From NCBI GenBank assembly GCA_964639525.1, contig CAZXDS010000007.1:1-35472 (forward strand): a stretch of DNA of 35,472 bases, written 5' to 3'. The notes under the pieces were generated by a model that was not told where the DNA came from, searched no databases, and worked only from the letters and a program-made list of their open reading frames with translations. This document shows positions 1 to 8,750 of this stretch, piece after piece. The stretch's first letter is position 1, and each line of letters begins with the position of its first letter. The position numbers and the translations under genes were made by a program. This DNA comes from CAZXDS01 sp964639525 (lineage in GTDB: Bacteria; Bacteroidota; Ignavibacteria; Ignavibacteriales; Melioribacteraceae).

Positions 1-143
1 TCTACAACAACAATTTAATATTGAAAACTGTATTATTTGACTCTGAATCGCTGTCAATTATCCGGAAATGATTTATTACCAAAATTTATCTTTTATCCGA
101 TTTTTATTTAATTTTCAATTCTTATTAACAAACTTGTTGAACT

Positions 144-1415
144 ATGGCAAATAAATTCTATAATGATTTCGATAAAACGAGATTGAAAGAAAGTAAACGG
201 GATTCCGATTACAGAACTCCTTTCCAAATTGATCGAGACCGAATTATTCATTCATCCGAATTACGAAGGCTGCAGGGGAAAACTCAAGTTTTTTTACCGG
301 GCGAATATGATTTTTATCGCACACGTTTAACGCACTCAATTGAAGTAGCACAAATCGGTAGATCAATATGCAACTTCCTTTATAACAAAAGGAAAGATTT
401 ATTTAATCCCGATTATCACATTGACGAAGATCTTGTTGAGGCGTCTTGTCTTGCTCACGATCTTGGACATCCGCCGTTTGGACACGCCGGAGAAAGAACA
501 CTGAACAAAATTATGCAGCCTTACGGTGGTTTTGAAGGTAACGCACAAACGCTTCGCTCACTCACCGAAACGTTCTACAGAAAAAATGATCAGCACCGTG
601 GATTAAATCCTGTCCGTGCATTCCTTGACAGTATTCTTAAATATAAAATATTTTATAAAAATTCGTTTGATAAGAAAAATCATTTCCTCTATAATGAACA
701 AAAAAATTATATTGATTTTATTTTTGGCGGAATGGAAATTCCTGCCGATTTATCGAAAGATGAAAATCTGAATAAATTTAAAAGTATTGAATGTCAAATT
801 ATGGACTGGGCGGACGATACGGCATACGCAATCAATGATATTGTTGACAGTATTTCGGGCGGATTTTTAACTCTCGTAAAATTGATGAGTTGGTTAGAGG
901 CAAACAAAAACTTAGATGATGATGAAAAACAATATCTTAATAAAATTATTGACTGGATAAAAGACGGAAGTTACAAAGCAAATTTTGGTGCAAACATTGG
1001 CGAATTTATTAATGGCTGTGACATTATTGAACGAAACACTTTTATGGATTCAAAAACAAACCGATATAAATATGAAATTGTAATTGAGCCGCATGTCTTA
1101 AAAAAAGCAAATTTTTACAAACGTCTTTCTGTTGAGTTGGTATTTCAATCCTCGCATCTTCACCAAATGGAATATAAAGGCGGACAAATGCTTCGTAAAA
1201 TATTTGAACTTTTGGAAGAAAATTATGTTACTAATTTGAATAAAAACAAATTACTTCCGGATTTTACAGATAATTTAATTAGAAACGAAAAGGATAAAAA
1301 TGTTCGTGCAAGACTTGTCTGCGATTATATTTCAGGAATGACAGACACATTTGCAATGCGAAATTATAAAAGATTGTTCGACCCTGATTACAGTTCCCTT
1401 GCTGATTTGATGTAG
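144..1415 (+). CDS. dgt: dGTPase (deoxyguanosine triphosphate triphosphohydrolase), HD-domain family
   Basis: The predicted enzyme hydrolyses dGTP, and often other dNTPs, to the nucleoside plus tripolyphosphate in the cytoplasm, controlling dNTP pools. The 423-aa protein carries the HD metal site: H64 in RLTHSIEVAQ, H105-D106 in LAHDLGHPPFGHAGE, and an acidic MDWADD segment near residues 220-225. The N-terminal RRLQGKTQVF stretch and the C-terminal QMEYKGGQMLRKIFELL stretch are typical of bacterial dGTPases rather than other HD hydrolases. Length is normal for the shorter dGTPase class. The ATG start has no clear Shine-Dalgarno sequence. rnhB begins one base after its stop codon, so the two are probably co-translated. 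Substrate specificity within the family cannot be read from sequence. Confidence 0.93.
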   Translation: MANKFYNDFDKTRLKESKRDSDYRTPFQIDRDRIIHSSELRRLQGKTQVFLPGEYDFYRTRLTHSIEVAQIGRSICNFLYNKRKDLFNPDYHIDEDLVEASCLAHDLGHPPFGHAGERTLNKIMQPYGGFEGNAQTLRSLTETFYRKNDQHRGLNPVRAFLDSILKYKIFYKNSFDKKNHFLYNEQKNYIDFIFGGMEIPADLSKDENLNKFKSIECQIMDWADDTAYAINDIVDSISGGFLTLVKLMSWLEANKNLDDDEKQYLNKIIDWIKDGSYKANFGANIGEFINGCDIIERNTFMDSKTNRYKYEIVIEPHVLKKANFYKRLSVELVFQSSHLHQMEYKGGQMLRKIFELLEENYVTNLNKNKLLPDFTDNLIRNEKDKNVRARLVCDYISGMTDTFAMRNYKRLFDPDYSSLADLM

Positions 1416-1416
1416 C

Positions 1417-2046
1417 ATGAAACTAAAAACATTTGACAGAAAATATTACAATAAAAAAATATCAATTATTGCAGGAGTTGATGAAGCGGGACGAGGACCG
1501 CTTGCCGGACCCGTTGTTGCCGCTGCCGTAATATTTGATAAAAATACTAATATTAAAGAAGTAAATGATTCAAAAAAACTTTCCCCAAAAAAAAGAGAAC
1601 AACTTTTCAATGTAATCAATCAAAAGGCTTTATCTATAGGTGTCGGCATAGTTGATTGTAAAGAAATTGAAAGAATCAATATTCTGCAAGCATCTTTAAA
1701 AGCAATGCAGATTGCAGTTTCGCAGTTAAAACCCAAACCCGAATTTATATTAATTGACGGCAATAAAATTTTCCAATCGGATATTTCAGTTAAATGTATT
1801 ATTAAAGGCGATTCCAAATCATTTTCGATTGCTGCCGCATCGATTATAGCGAAAGTAACGCGTGATAGAATTATGCAGCAAGCCGCAGAAAAATATCCGG
1901 TTTTTCATTGGGAAAAGAACAAAGGTTACGGCACAAAACAACATCGTGAAGCAATTGTTAAATTCGGTTATACAAAACTTCATCGGCAAACATTTTTAAG
2001 AAAATTAGGAACTGAATTTAAATTGTTTGCTTATTCCGGGGAATAA
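1417..2046 (+). CDS. rnhB: ribonuclease HII
   Basis: RNase HII cuts the RNA strand of RNA-DNA hybrids and initiates removal of single ribonucleotides misincorporated in DNA. The 209-aa protein shows the full family signature: GVDEAGRGPLAGP with D22 and E23, NDSKKLSPKKRE, ILIDGN with D114, and AAASIIAKVTRD near residues 139-150. Length is usual for the family. The ATG lies one base past the dgt stop codon, so translation is probably coupled. Both genes act on DNA-precursor or ribonucleotide quality, which makes the pairing functionally sensible; that link is inference. Confidence 0.96.
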   Translation: MKLKTFDRKYYNKKISIIAGVDEAGRGPLAGPVVAAAVIFDKNTNIKEVNDSKKLSPKKREQLFNVINQKALSIGVGIVDCKEIERINILQASLKAMQIAVSQLKPKPEFILIDGNKIFQSDISVKCIIKGDSKSFSIAAASIIAKVTRDRIMQQAAEKYPVFHWEKNKGYGTKQHREAIVKFGYTKLHRQTFLRKLGTEFKLFAYSGE

Positions 2047-2134
2047 CTTCAAACATAATTTCCATTATTTTAATAAAGAGAATTTTCGGTTTGTAAAAAA
2101 ATATTTAATCTGTTCGTAATTATAAGGTATTGAT

Positions 2135-2983
2135 ATGAAAATAGGAAAGTACAAATTAGCAGCAATAGATACCGGCACTTTCGCTTTAGACGGCGGTGCA
2201 ATGTTCGGCATTATTCCCAAAACACTTTGGGAACGAACTAATCCGGCAGATGAGAAAAATAGGATCACTCTCGGCGGAAGATGTTTATTGCTTCAGAGCG
2301 AAAAGAGAAATATTCTTATTGATACGGGAATAGGAAACGGCTGGGATGAAAAATTTAGTAAAATTTATAATTTGGATTTTTCAAATTCCTTCTTAATGAA
2401 ATCATTGAATAATTGCGGAACACAAAGAGAAGATATTACGGACGTAATATTAACACATTTACATTTTGACCATACCGGCGGAGCAGTTATTTTTAATAAC
2501 GGAAAACCGGAACCGGCTTTCCCAAATGCAAAATATTATATTCAGCAAAAACATTTTGAGTGGGCAAAAAATCCCAGTTTTAAAGACAGCGGAAGTTTTA
2601 TTGCAAACAGATTTATACCGCTTGCCGAAGAAGGTATTTTGAAACTTACTAATGAAAATTTTAAACTTGATGATGAAATCAGTTCTATAATCTCAAACGG
2701 ACATACATTTTCGCAACAGCTTGTAAAGATAAGTGACGGGAATAAAACTTTACTTTATTGCGGAGATCTTTTCCCAACGTCATCGCATGTTCCGATACCT
2801 TATGTTATGGGTTATGATTTGCAGCCTGTGAAAACAATTGAAGAAAAACTTCTACTATTACCGAAAGCAGTGGAAGAAAATTGGCTGCTCTTTTTTGAGC
2901 ATGACCCCTACTTTATCGCCGGAAAGGTTGAAAAAACCGACAAAGGTTTTAACATTGAGGAAAAACTAACAACTTTATCGTAA
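2135..2983 (+). CDS. metallo-beta-lactamase-fold hydrolase
   Basis: This is a 282-aa cytoplasmic protein with the metal-binding signature THLHFDHTGG (H108, H110, D112, H113), a later NGHTFSQQ histidine, the YCGDLFP aspartate and a C-terminal FFEHDP histidine. Together these form the binuclear zinc site of the superfamily. The overall pattern (ILIDTGIGNGW early, then a long insert before the metal motif) resembles the AHL-lactonase/MBL-fold hydrolase group, but the substrate cannot be assigned. An AAGGT Shine-Dalgarno-like stretch precedes the ATG. The stop codon overlaps the next start by one base (TAATG), implying translational coupling to the secreted protein downstream. Confidence 0.85.
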   Translation: MKIGKYKLAAIDTGTFALDGGAMFGIIPKTLWERTNPADEKNRITLGGRCLLLQSEKRNILIDTGIGNGWDEKFSKIYNLDFSNSFLMKSLNNCGTQREDITDVILTHLHFDHTGGAVIFNNGKPEPAFPNAKYYIQQKHFEWAKNPSFKDSGSFIANRFIPLAEEGILKLTNENFKLDDEISSIISNGHTFSQQLVKISDGNKTLLYCGDLFPTSSHVPIPYVMGYDLQPVKTIEEKLLLLPKAVEENWLLFFEHDPYFIAGKVEKTDKGFNIEEKLTTLS

Positions 2984-4245
2984 TGAATAAATTGAAACAA
3001 ATACTTTTATTTCTCTTCGTTAATTTTGCAATAATATTTTCGCAGAGTAAGTTGCTTATAAATATGGATCTTGGGCAAACCGACCATCTTAAAGCTTATG
3101 GAATTGTTTATAATGCGTTGGGAAACGGAACAAAAGCCGATTGGCTGTTGAACTATCGCGGCGGTTCTTTTATGCTGGATTATTCCGATGAACTTGCCGT
3201 AAAATGCCGTATTGCCGGCGTAAGTTTTGATGAAATTAGTATGCCGAAAGTTGTTGAAATTTATTCGTTTGTACAGAGTGATGAACAAAATATGGACGTT
3301 GTACGTTTGGAAAAAGCTCCGAAAATTGCCGTTTACGTTCCCCCCGGATTTCAACCTTGGGACGATGCCGTTACAATGGTTCTTGAATATGCAGGCATTC
3401 CTTACGATAAAATTTGGGTTGATGAAATTTTGCAGGGAAACTTAAAAAAATACGATTGGCTTCATCTTCATCACGAAGATTTTACAGGGCAATACGGAAA
3501 ATTTTATGCGAGTTTTCACGGTGCCCAATGGTATATTGAACAGCAACTTCTCTATGAAAACGAAGCAAAGAAAACCGGTTTTAAGAAAGTATCGAAAATG
3601 GAATTAGCCGTTGCCAAAACAATTAAGGCTTATGTTGGTCAAGGCGGATTTTTATTTGCAATGTGTTCTGCCACGGATTCTTATGATATTGCGCTCGCAG
3701 CACAAAACACTGATATTTGCGATGTTATGTACGATGGTGATCCGCCGGATGCAGACGCACAAGCTAAATTGGATTTCTCACAAACATTTGCTTTTACAAA
3801 CTTTTCTTTGGAAATGAATCCGCTTGTTTACGAATACAGCAATATTGATATTCAGCCTTTGGAAATCGGTCCCGAAAAAAATGATTATTTTACACTTTTT
3901 GATTTCTCTGCTAAATATGATCCGGTTCCTACAATGCTTACACAAGACCATATTAATGTTATAAAGGGATTTATGGGACAGACAACAATGTTCCGGCAAA
4001 GTCTGATTAAAAAATCAGTTTATATTCTTGGAAAAAGGGAAGGGACAAATCAAGTAAAATACATTCACGGAAATTACGGACGTGGATTTTATACTTATTA
4101 TGGCGGACACGATCCTGAAGATTATCGCCACGCAGTTGGTGATCCGCCAACTGATTTGAGTCTTCACAAAAACTCGCCCGGTTATAGATTGATATTGAAT
4201 AATGTCCTTTTCCCTGCTGCAAAAAAGAAAAAGCAAAAAACGTGA
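2983..4245 (+). CDS. conserved secreted protein of unknown function
   Basis: The 420-aa protein has an N-terminal signal peptide (hydrophobic residues about 7-20, likely cleavage after FSQ). I do not recognise a catalytic domain. As far as I recall, relatives in FCB genomes are sometimes auto-named asparagine synthetase B. Nothing here resembles the N-terminal nucleophile or ATP-pyrophosphatase motifs of that enzyme, so I would not use the name. The region around KIAVYVPPGFQPWDD, followed by HLHHEDF and FAMCSATDSYD, looks like a glutamine-amidotransferase-like or other Rossmann-type fold. A conserved YYGGHDPEDYRH segment sits near the end, followed by a lysine-rich tail (KKKKQK). It overlaps the upstream MBL-fold gene by one base, so the two may act together. 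Confidence 0.7.
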   Translation: MNKLKQILLFLFVNFAIIFSQSKLLINMDLGQTDHLKAYGIVYNALGNGTKADWLLNYRGGSFMLDYSDELAVKCRIAGVSFDEISMPKVVEIYSFVQSDEQNMDVVRLEKAPKIAVYVPPGFQPWDDAVTMVLEYAGIPYDKIWVDEILQGNLKKYDWLHLHHEDFTGQYGKFYASFHGAQWYIEQQLLYENEAKKTGFKKVSKMELAVAKTIKAYVGQGGFLFAMCSATDSYDIALAAQNTDICDVMYDGDPPDADAQAKLDFSQTFAFTNFSLEMNPLVYEYSNIDIQPLEIGPEKNDYFTLFDFSAKYDPVPTMLTQDHINVIKGFMGQTTMFRQSLIKKSVYILGKREGTNQVKYIHGNYGRGFYTYYGGHDPEDYRHAVGDPPTDLSLHKNSPGYRLILNNVLFPAAKKKKQKT

Positions 4246-4311
4246 TTGTTAATGAATAATTGTAAAGTATTTTGTCACGAAACTTTTAAATAAAAATAGA
4301 ATCAAATAATT

Positions 4312-4971
4312 ATGAAAAATTTATCAATTAAAAACAGTGTCGAAAAAATTCAGTTGAATAATATCATTTGTGTCGGACGCAACTATGCCGCCCATGCTGA
4401 GGAATTAGGAAATGAAGTCCCTGAATTCCCCTTGATATTTTTGAAACCGACTTCTTCATTAATCCATTCCGGTGAAAATATTATTATGCCGGAATATTCC
4501 AACGAAATGCACCACGAAATTGAGCTTGTACTCTTAATCGGCTCTACAGTAAAAAATGCTAATTTATCAGAAGCGGAAAACGCAATTATCGGTTATGCGG
4601 TTGGTTTGGATATGACATTACGCGATATTCAATCGAAATTAAAAGCGAAAGGTCATCCGTGGACATTGGCAAAAGGATTTGATACGTCTGCCGTAGTTTC
4701 TGATTTTATTTTAAAAACAGATTACTCTCTAAATAATAACGAGACTATTTCACTTAAAGTAAATGATGACTTACGGCAGAATTCAAAACTGTCGTTAATG
4801 CTGTTTAATCCGGCTGAAATTGTGAAATACATTTCATCTAAAATGACTTTGAGCAAAGGTGATATTCTTTTTGCGGGAACTCCGAAAGGTGTGGGGAAAG
4901 TGGAACTAAATGATAAATTATTCGGTACAATCGAAAATATCGGAGAAATTGTTACAACAATTCATCAATAA
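4312..4971 (+). CDS. fumarylacetoacetate hydrolase (FAH) family protein, probable acylpyruvate hydrolase
   Basis: FAH-family enzymes cleave C-C bonds in beta-diketo acids, or decarboxylate or tautomerise oxaloacetate and acylpyruvates, using a divalent metal. The 219-aa protein has the compact single-domain architecture of acylpyruvase/YcgM-type members. Visible features are VGRNYAAHAEELGN at the N-terminus, FLKPTSSLI, the metal ligands in HHEIELVLLIG (E69, E71) with D100 in VGLDMTLRD, the lysine of AKGFD, and FAGTPKGVG near the C-terminus. The ATG has no strong Shine-Dalgarno sequence. It lies between a secreted protein and a rhodanese lipoprotein with small gaps, so it may share their transcript. 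The exact substrate is unknown. Confidence 0.88.
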   Translation: MKNLSIKNSVEKIQLNNIICVGRNYAAHAEELGNEVPEFPLIFLKPTSSLIHSGENIIMPEYSNEMHHEIELVLLIGSTVKNANLSEAENAIIGYAVGLDMTLRDIQSKLKAKGHPWTLAKGFDTSAVVSDFILKTDYSLNNNETISLKVNDDLRQNSKLSLMLFNPAEIVKYISSKMTLSKGDILFAGTPKGVGKVELNDKLFGTIENIGEIVTTIHQ

Positions 4972-4990
4972 TAAATAATCGGGAACAATC

Positions 4991-5392
4991 ATGTATAAAT
5001 CAAAAATATTTAACACACTGATTCTAATACTATTCTTATCTGTTTTGGGCTGTGCTCAGCAAAGCTATAAAAGTATGTCGGTTGAGCAATTGCAAAAAGA
5101 AATAGCTGCAGATTCAACACTTGTTGTCTTGGATGTTCGCACACCGCAGGAATTGAAAGGCGAATTGGGGCAAATTAAAGGCGTAATAAATATTCCCGTC
5201 CAAAATCTTGAAGAAAGAATTCACGAATTGGATAAATACAAAAACAGACCGATTGCGGTAATATGCCGCTCAGGACACAGATCCGGAATGGCAACTCCGA
5301 TAATGCTTAAGCATAAATTCAAGGCAACAAATGTACTTGGCGGAATGAGTGCCTGGAATGCAATGATTGAAAAACAAAATAAGAAAAAATAA
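4991..5392 (+). CDS. rhodanese-domain lipoprotein
   Basis: The 133-aa protein has a lipoprotein signal peptide with lipobox VLGC (C21), so it should be anchored in the envelope on the periplasmic side. The mature part is a single rhodanese domain: LDVRTPQELKG, INIPV, and an active-site loop ICRSGHRSG with catalytic C92, then GGMSAWNAM. Single-domain rhodaneses carry persulfide sulfur or act in sulfur and redox chemistry; the partner is not evident. Its stop codon ends one base before the stop codon of the convergent OmpA-family gene, leaving essentially no room for a terminator between them. Confidence 0.9.
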   Translation: MYKSKIFNTLILILFLSVLGCAQQSYKSMSVEQLQKEIAADSTLVVLDVRTPQELKGELGQIKGVINIPVQNLEERIHELDKYKNRPIAVICRSGHRSGMATPIMLKHKFKATNVLGGMSAWNAMIEKQNKKK

Positions 5393-5393
5393 T

Positions 5394-7430
5394 TCAGTTT
5401 GATATTTCAACTTCAATGCGCCTGTTCTTTTTTCTGCCTTCGTAAGTACGGTTCTCGGCAATCGGTTCGGTTTCTCCCATTCCTTCTGTTGTTAAGCGTG
5501 ATGAAACAATATCGGAATTTTGAATTATATATTTCTTAACATTTTTGGCTCGCTCAAGTGAAATTTTTTGGTTAACCGATTTTATGCCAACATTATCCGT
5601 ATGCCCGATAATTTTAATTTGCGAGTTCGGGTAAAGTTTTATTGCTCCGATAATCTTATTAAGAACTTGTTTATCATTCCTGTTTAATACTGTTCCCATC
5701 GGAGCAAAAGTAAAATTAAGCAGACGAATTTTATTTCCGTTTTCCGTAGTAAAAATCTCAGCTTCACCAAAGGTGAAAAGATCATTTAAATTTGAGGAAG
5801 GCCTGTGAAAGGTTTCCTCAGTATTTTCGGTTGTCTTTGTATGAATAATTTCGGATATGTTATTCTTGGTTTTCCACAACGGAATATCTGCGGAATTTCT
5901 GATTCCGGATAAAACATTCCAGCTTAATATTGCATCTTCGCCTGTTTTATCATTGGATAATGCAGATTTTATAACTGATGTAATGTCAATAGCTTTTTGG
6001 GCTTCTTTCTCCGTTTTATCGGCGAGAGCTTTAAGTTCACTCGAATCATAATTATCATTTTTTTGAATACTTTTTGCGAGGTCCATCAACTTTTTACTTT
6101 TATTAAAAGATTTGGGGGCGTATTCATCCGCTTTTTCCAATTCGGCTTGTGAGAAGATTTTCATTGCAGTAAACAAAATGTTTTCATTTGTTGAAGGAAT
6201 TTTCCCGATTTCTAATTTTGATAATTGATCATTATTCTGTTTTTCTAAAATGTTCCATTCAACAATCAAATCTTCCCACGTTGCATCACCGTTATCAATT
6301 TTTTTCAGTTCCTTTGTGATAATTCTTGCATTGCTAATATCAATAGATGCTTTCTTTGTCAGTGAACTTATTTTCTCGGCATCTTTACTTTTAGTATCAA
6401 TAAGATTTGTAACAAGCCCAAAATTAAGCTTACCGTCGGTGAATGATTTCGGTGCAAATTTCTCAGCTCCTTCACGTTCAGCAAGAGCAATCTGCTCTTT
6501 TGTCTCAAATAAAAAACGATTTTTTACGGCAGTATGTTTGGCTGCAAAATACTTATATTTAGCGGCTTCAGCAGATGCATCAGCTTCTTCGTTATTTTTA
6601 TTATTAAATGACGATACCGTTTCTTCAAGTAATTCATCAGCTTCCATCCACACAGGTACAGCATAATTTTCTGCTCCGGCAATTTGAGCTCCTTTTCTTG
6701 CACGGATTAAATCGGGATACGTTTTACTAAATTTCTTAGAGGTTTTGGATGCCGAATCAAATGATTTGCCTGCTTCAAAAATAGTTTCATTTATTGATTT
6801 TTTATCTTTTCCGTTGAAAATATAGTTTAGTGCAGAATGAAATTTTTTGGTTCCGGTGGAATATAATTCGGGAGCAAGCACATTATCAAAATTTTGTTCT
6901 GCATTAATTAAAGGCTGCCATCTAAAAAGAAGAGTCGAAGCTTTGTCAGCATAATTTTTTGCAGTTGCATAATTCTTTTCAAGCGAGGGAAAACTTTTTA
7001 TCACATCATTCAAATTTCCGTCTCTTAAATCATCAATTGATTTTCTAAACTCGTCTTCGCTTAATTGCCAATAATATTCAGCATATTTATTCGCGTTACT
7101 CGCAAGTGCATTATTCCGTGCTTCAATTACAGAGTTAAATACTTGCAAATTTTTTTCCAGGTTTTCATTCATTTTAGTAAGAATCGAAATTGCTGTTTCC
7201 AGTTCATCTCTGATTTCACCGGATTCTCCGCCGTTTTGTGCAAGTTCAGTAGCAATATTATAGTGTTCAACCGTCTTATTAAAATTTTCGTAACATATAA
7301 TATCCGCTGATTTTTCCGCATCGCTGTTAAGCATAATTTCCACTTCATTAAAAAGTGGGTCTCTTTCATTCTGAGCAAAAAACATCTGTGTTGCAAGAAT
7401 GAAAATCACAAATAATAATTTAGCTTTCAT
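5394..7430 (-). CDS. OmpA-family peptidoglycan-binding protein with long helical region
   Basis: The 678-aa protein has a signal peptide (MKAKLLFVIFILATQMFFAQ), a long charged, probably helical, region of about 500 residues, and a C-terminal OmpA/Pal-like domain from about residue 565. The peptidoglycan-binding loop GHTDNVGIKSVNQKISLERA starts at 609, and the protein ends in RKKNRRIEVEI. The central part has repeated short motifs of the type AEKFAPKSF, ADEYAPKSF and AENYAVPVW, suggesting tandem helical repeats (TPR-like or coiled). It should sit in the periplasm and tether the outer membrane or a partner complex to the cell wall. It is the last gene of a four-gene operon, six bases after the repeat lipoprotein, with a weak Shine-Dalgarno that fits coupling. 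Confidence 0.85.
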   Translation of the reverse strand: MKAKLLFVIFILATQMFFAQNERDPLFNEVEIMLNSDAEKSADIICYENFNKTVEHYNIATELAQNGGESGEIRDELETAISILTKMNENLEKNLQVFNSVIEARNNALASNANKYAEYYWQLSEDEFRKSIDDLRDGNLNDVIKSFPSLEKNYATAKNYADKASTLLFRWQPLINAEQNFDNVLAPELYSTGTKKFHSALNYIFNGKDKKSINETIFEAGKSFDSASKTSKKFSKTYPDLIRARKGAQIAGAENYAVPVWMEADELLEETVSSFNNKNNEEADASAEAAKYKYFAAKHTAVKNRFLFETKEQIALAEREGAEKFAPKSFTDGKLNFGLVTNLIDTKSKDAEKISSLTKKASIDISNARIITKELKKIDNGDATWEDLIVEWNILEKQNNDQLSKLEIGKIPSTNENILFTAMKIFSQAELEKADEYAPKSFNKSKKLMDLAKSIQKNDNYDSSELKALADKTEKEAQKAIDITSVIKSALSNDKTGEDAILSWNVLSGIRNSADIPLWKTKNNISEIIHTKTTENTEETFHRPSSNLNDLFTFGEAEIFTTENGNKIRLLNFTFAPMGTVLNRNDKQVLNKIIGAIKLYPNSQIKIIGHTDNVGIKSVNQKISLERAKNVKKYIIQNSDIVSSRLTTEGMGETEPIAENRTYEGRKKNRRIEVEISN

Positions 7431-7436
7431 ATTAAT

Positions 7437-8717
7437 TTACTCAATTATTTTTTTGGGAATAGTGCCTGTGGTATCCTGTGTTGTTGTTTCAAAATGCTGA
7501 TTGTTCATTATTTCAACTGTCTCAGCACTAATTGCCGTTTCAACAACTTGAAGTGAATCGGGTAAATCCTCATAAATTGATATTAGAAAATCATAATCCG
7601 CACTGTCAAGTTCGGACGGAAATGCACCGACAAAAGTACCAAAAGCATCAGTCGCTGCATCGCCCGTAATATTAAAACTTGCTGTTGAATCATATTTTTC
7701 ATAATCAGTTGAATCAGGATGACGATAGAAAATTTTTGCAAAAATGCTGAATGTTTGATTTCTATCTACATTCACATCAAAATTCAGTTTTCGCAGTTCG
7801 GTATAAGTATCTCCGTCAACATCCACCGTATCCGTCCACCATACGTTATCTATCGAATAGTAATAGCTGTCTTCATCTTCCGTTTCAAATTTTAAATTAT
7901 GCAATACAGGTGTTTCCTGGTCAATGAACATTACAAGATTATTGCTGCCGGATTCGTACAGCTCCACTCGAAAATCATACAACCCATGCTCCAAATCATT
8001 TGGATGTTTACCGATATACCACGAAACAGTATCCGTAATATTTTGGGCTGTGATTGTAAAATTAGAAATTGTATGGTATAAATTATAATTTGTCGAATCT
8101 GCATTTTTATAAAATATTTTTGCATCCATTGCCCTTGTTACACTTGCATCATTATCTGCATTTATTACAAGTTTAGCATATCGCCAATAACCGTTTTGAT
8201 CTCTATCAAATTCGTCTTCCCAAAAAACGGAAAGCGAATAGTTGTTGTCTGTCGAAGATTCTTCAAATTTATTGCCGTATAAAGTCAAACTATCCTTTGA
8301 CGTAGTTGCAGCTTTTAATTTTGTTTGCCCTTGTTCATATATGTCAATTTTAAAATCATACAGTCCTCTGCTTAATTCCATATTTGGAGCACCGATTGAT
8401 TGGAAGAATAAATTATCTGTATTATTTCCTTTTACTTCCGTCTGTTTTGAAAAAGCATAAAACGAAAAATCGGATGCTTGATTAAATTTATAATATATAC
8501 GTCCTTCAATAAGTGTGGTAGCGTTTTCAGCAAGGTGGACATTAAAATTTAATCTTTTAAAAGAAACATAACCGTCGGTATTTGCATCAATCGAATCAGA
8601 CCACCAAACCGAATCAATTGCATAAGTATAATCAGGTGCTTGCTCAACCGTATCGCAGGACACAGCCGCAATTATAATTATTGCCGTACAAAACGGAATA
8701 AGTAATTTCCTAATCAA
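7437..8717 (-). CDS. lipoprotein with three tandem ~130-aa beta repeats, TTG start
   Basis: The 426-aa protein of unknown function has a lipobox VSCD (C21). The mature part is three homologous repeats beginning near residues 32, 155 and 280. Each opens with a motif of the type YSIDNVWWTDTVDVDGD or YSLSVFWEDEFDRDQNG. Each continues with LNFDVNV-like and AKIFYRHPDSTDY-like strands and closes with YDFRVELYE-like sequence. The WxD(x)nD-rich opening may bind calcium. The start codon is TTG at 8717, preceded by GGAGG six bases upstream; no in-frame ATG fits better. It lies in an envelope operon, 33 bases after the preceding lipoprotein and six before the OmpA-family gene. A cell-surface structural role is inferred from context only. 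Confidence 0.75.
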   Translation of the reverse strand: MIRKLLIPFCTAIIIIAAVSCDTVEQAPDYTYAIDSVWWSDSIDANTDGYVSFKRLNFNVHLAENATTLIEGRIYYKFNQASDFSFYAFSKQTEVKGNNTDNLFFQSIGAPNMELSRGLYDFKIDIYEQGQTKLKAATTSKDSLTLYGNKFEESSTDNNYSLSVFWEDEFDRDQNGYWRYAKLVINADNDASVTRAMDAKIFYKNADSTNYNLYHTISNFTITAQNITDTVSWYIGKHPNDLEHGLYDFRVELYESGSNNLVMFIDQETPVLHNLKFETEDEDSYYYSIDNVWWTDTVDVDGDTYTELRKLNFDVNVDRNQTFSIFAKIFYRHPDSTDYEKYDSTASFNITGDAATDAFGTFVGAFPSELDSADYDFLISIYEDLPDSLQVVETAISAETVEIMNNQHFETTTQDTTGTIPKKIIE

Positions 8718-8750
8718 GATGAACCTCCGTAAAATTTTTTCTAAAATTCA

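Noticed and set aside
2983..4245. Asparagine synthetase B
   Set aside because: There is no N-terminal catalytic cysteine and no ATP-pyrophosphatase motif, and the protein has a signal peptide.
6250..6666. 138-aa plus-strand ORF with hydrophobic segments
   Set aside because: It lies antisense inside the OmpA-family gene and has serine/leucine-rich content typical of a shadow frame.
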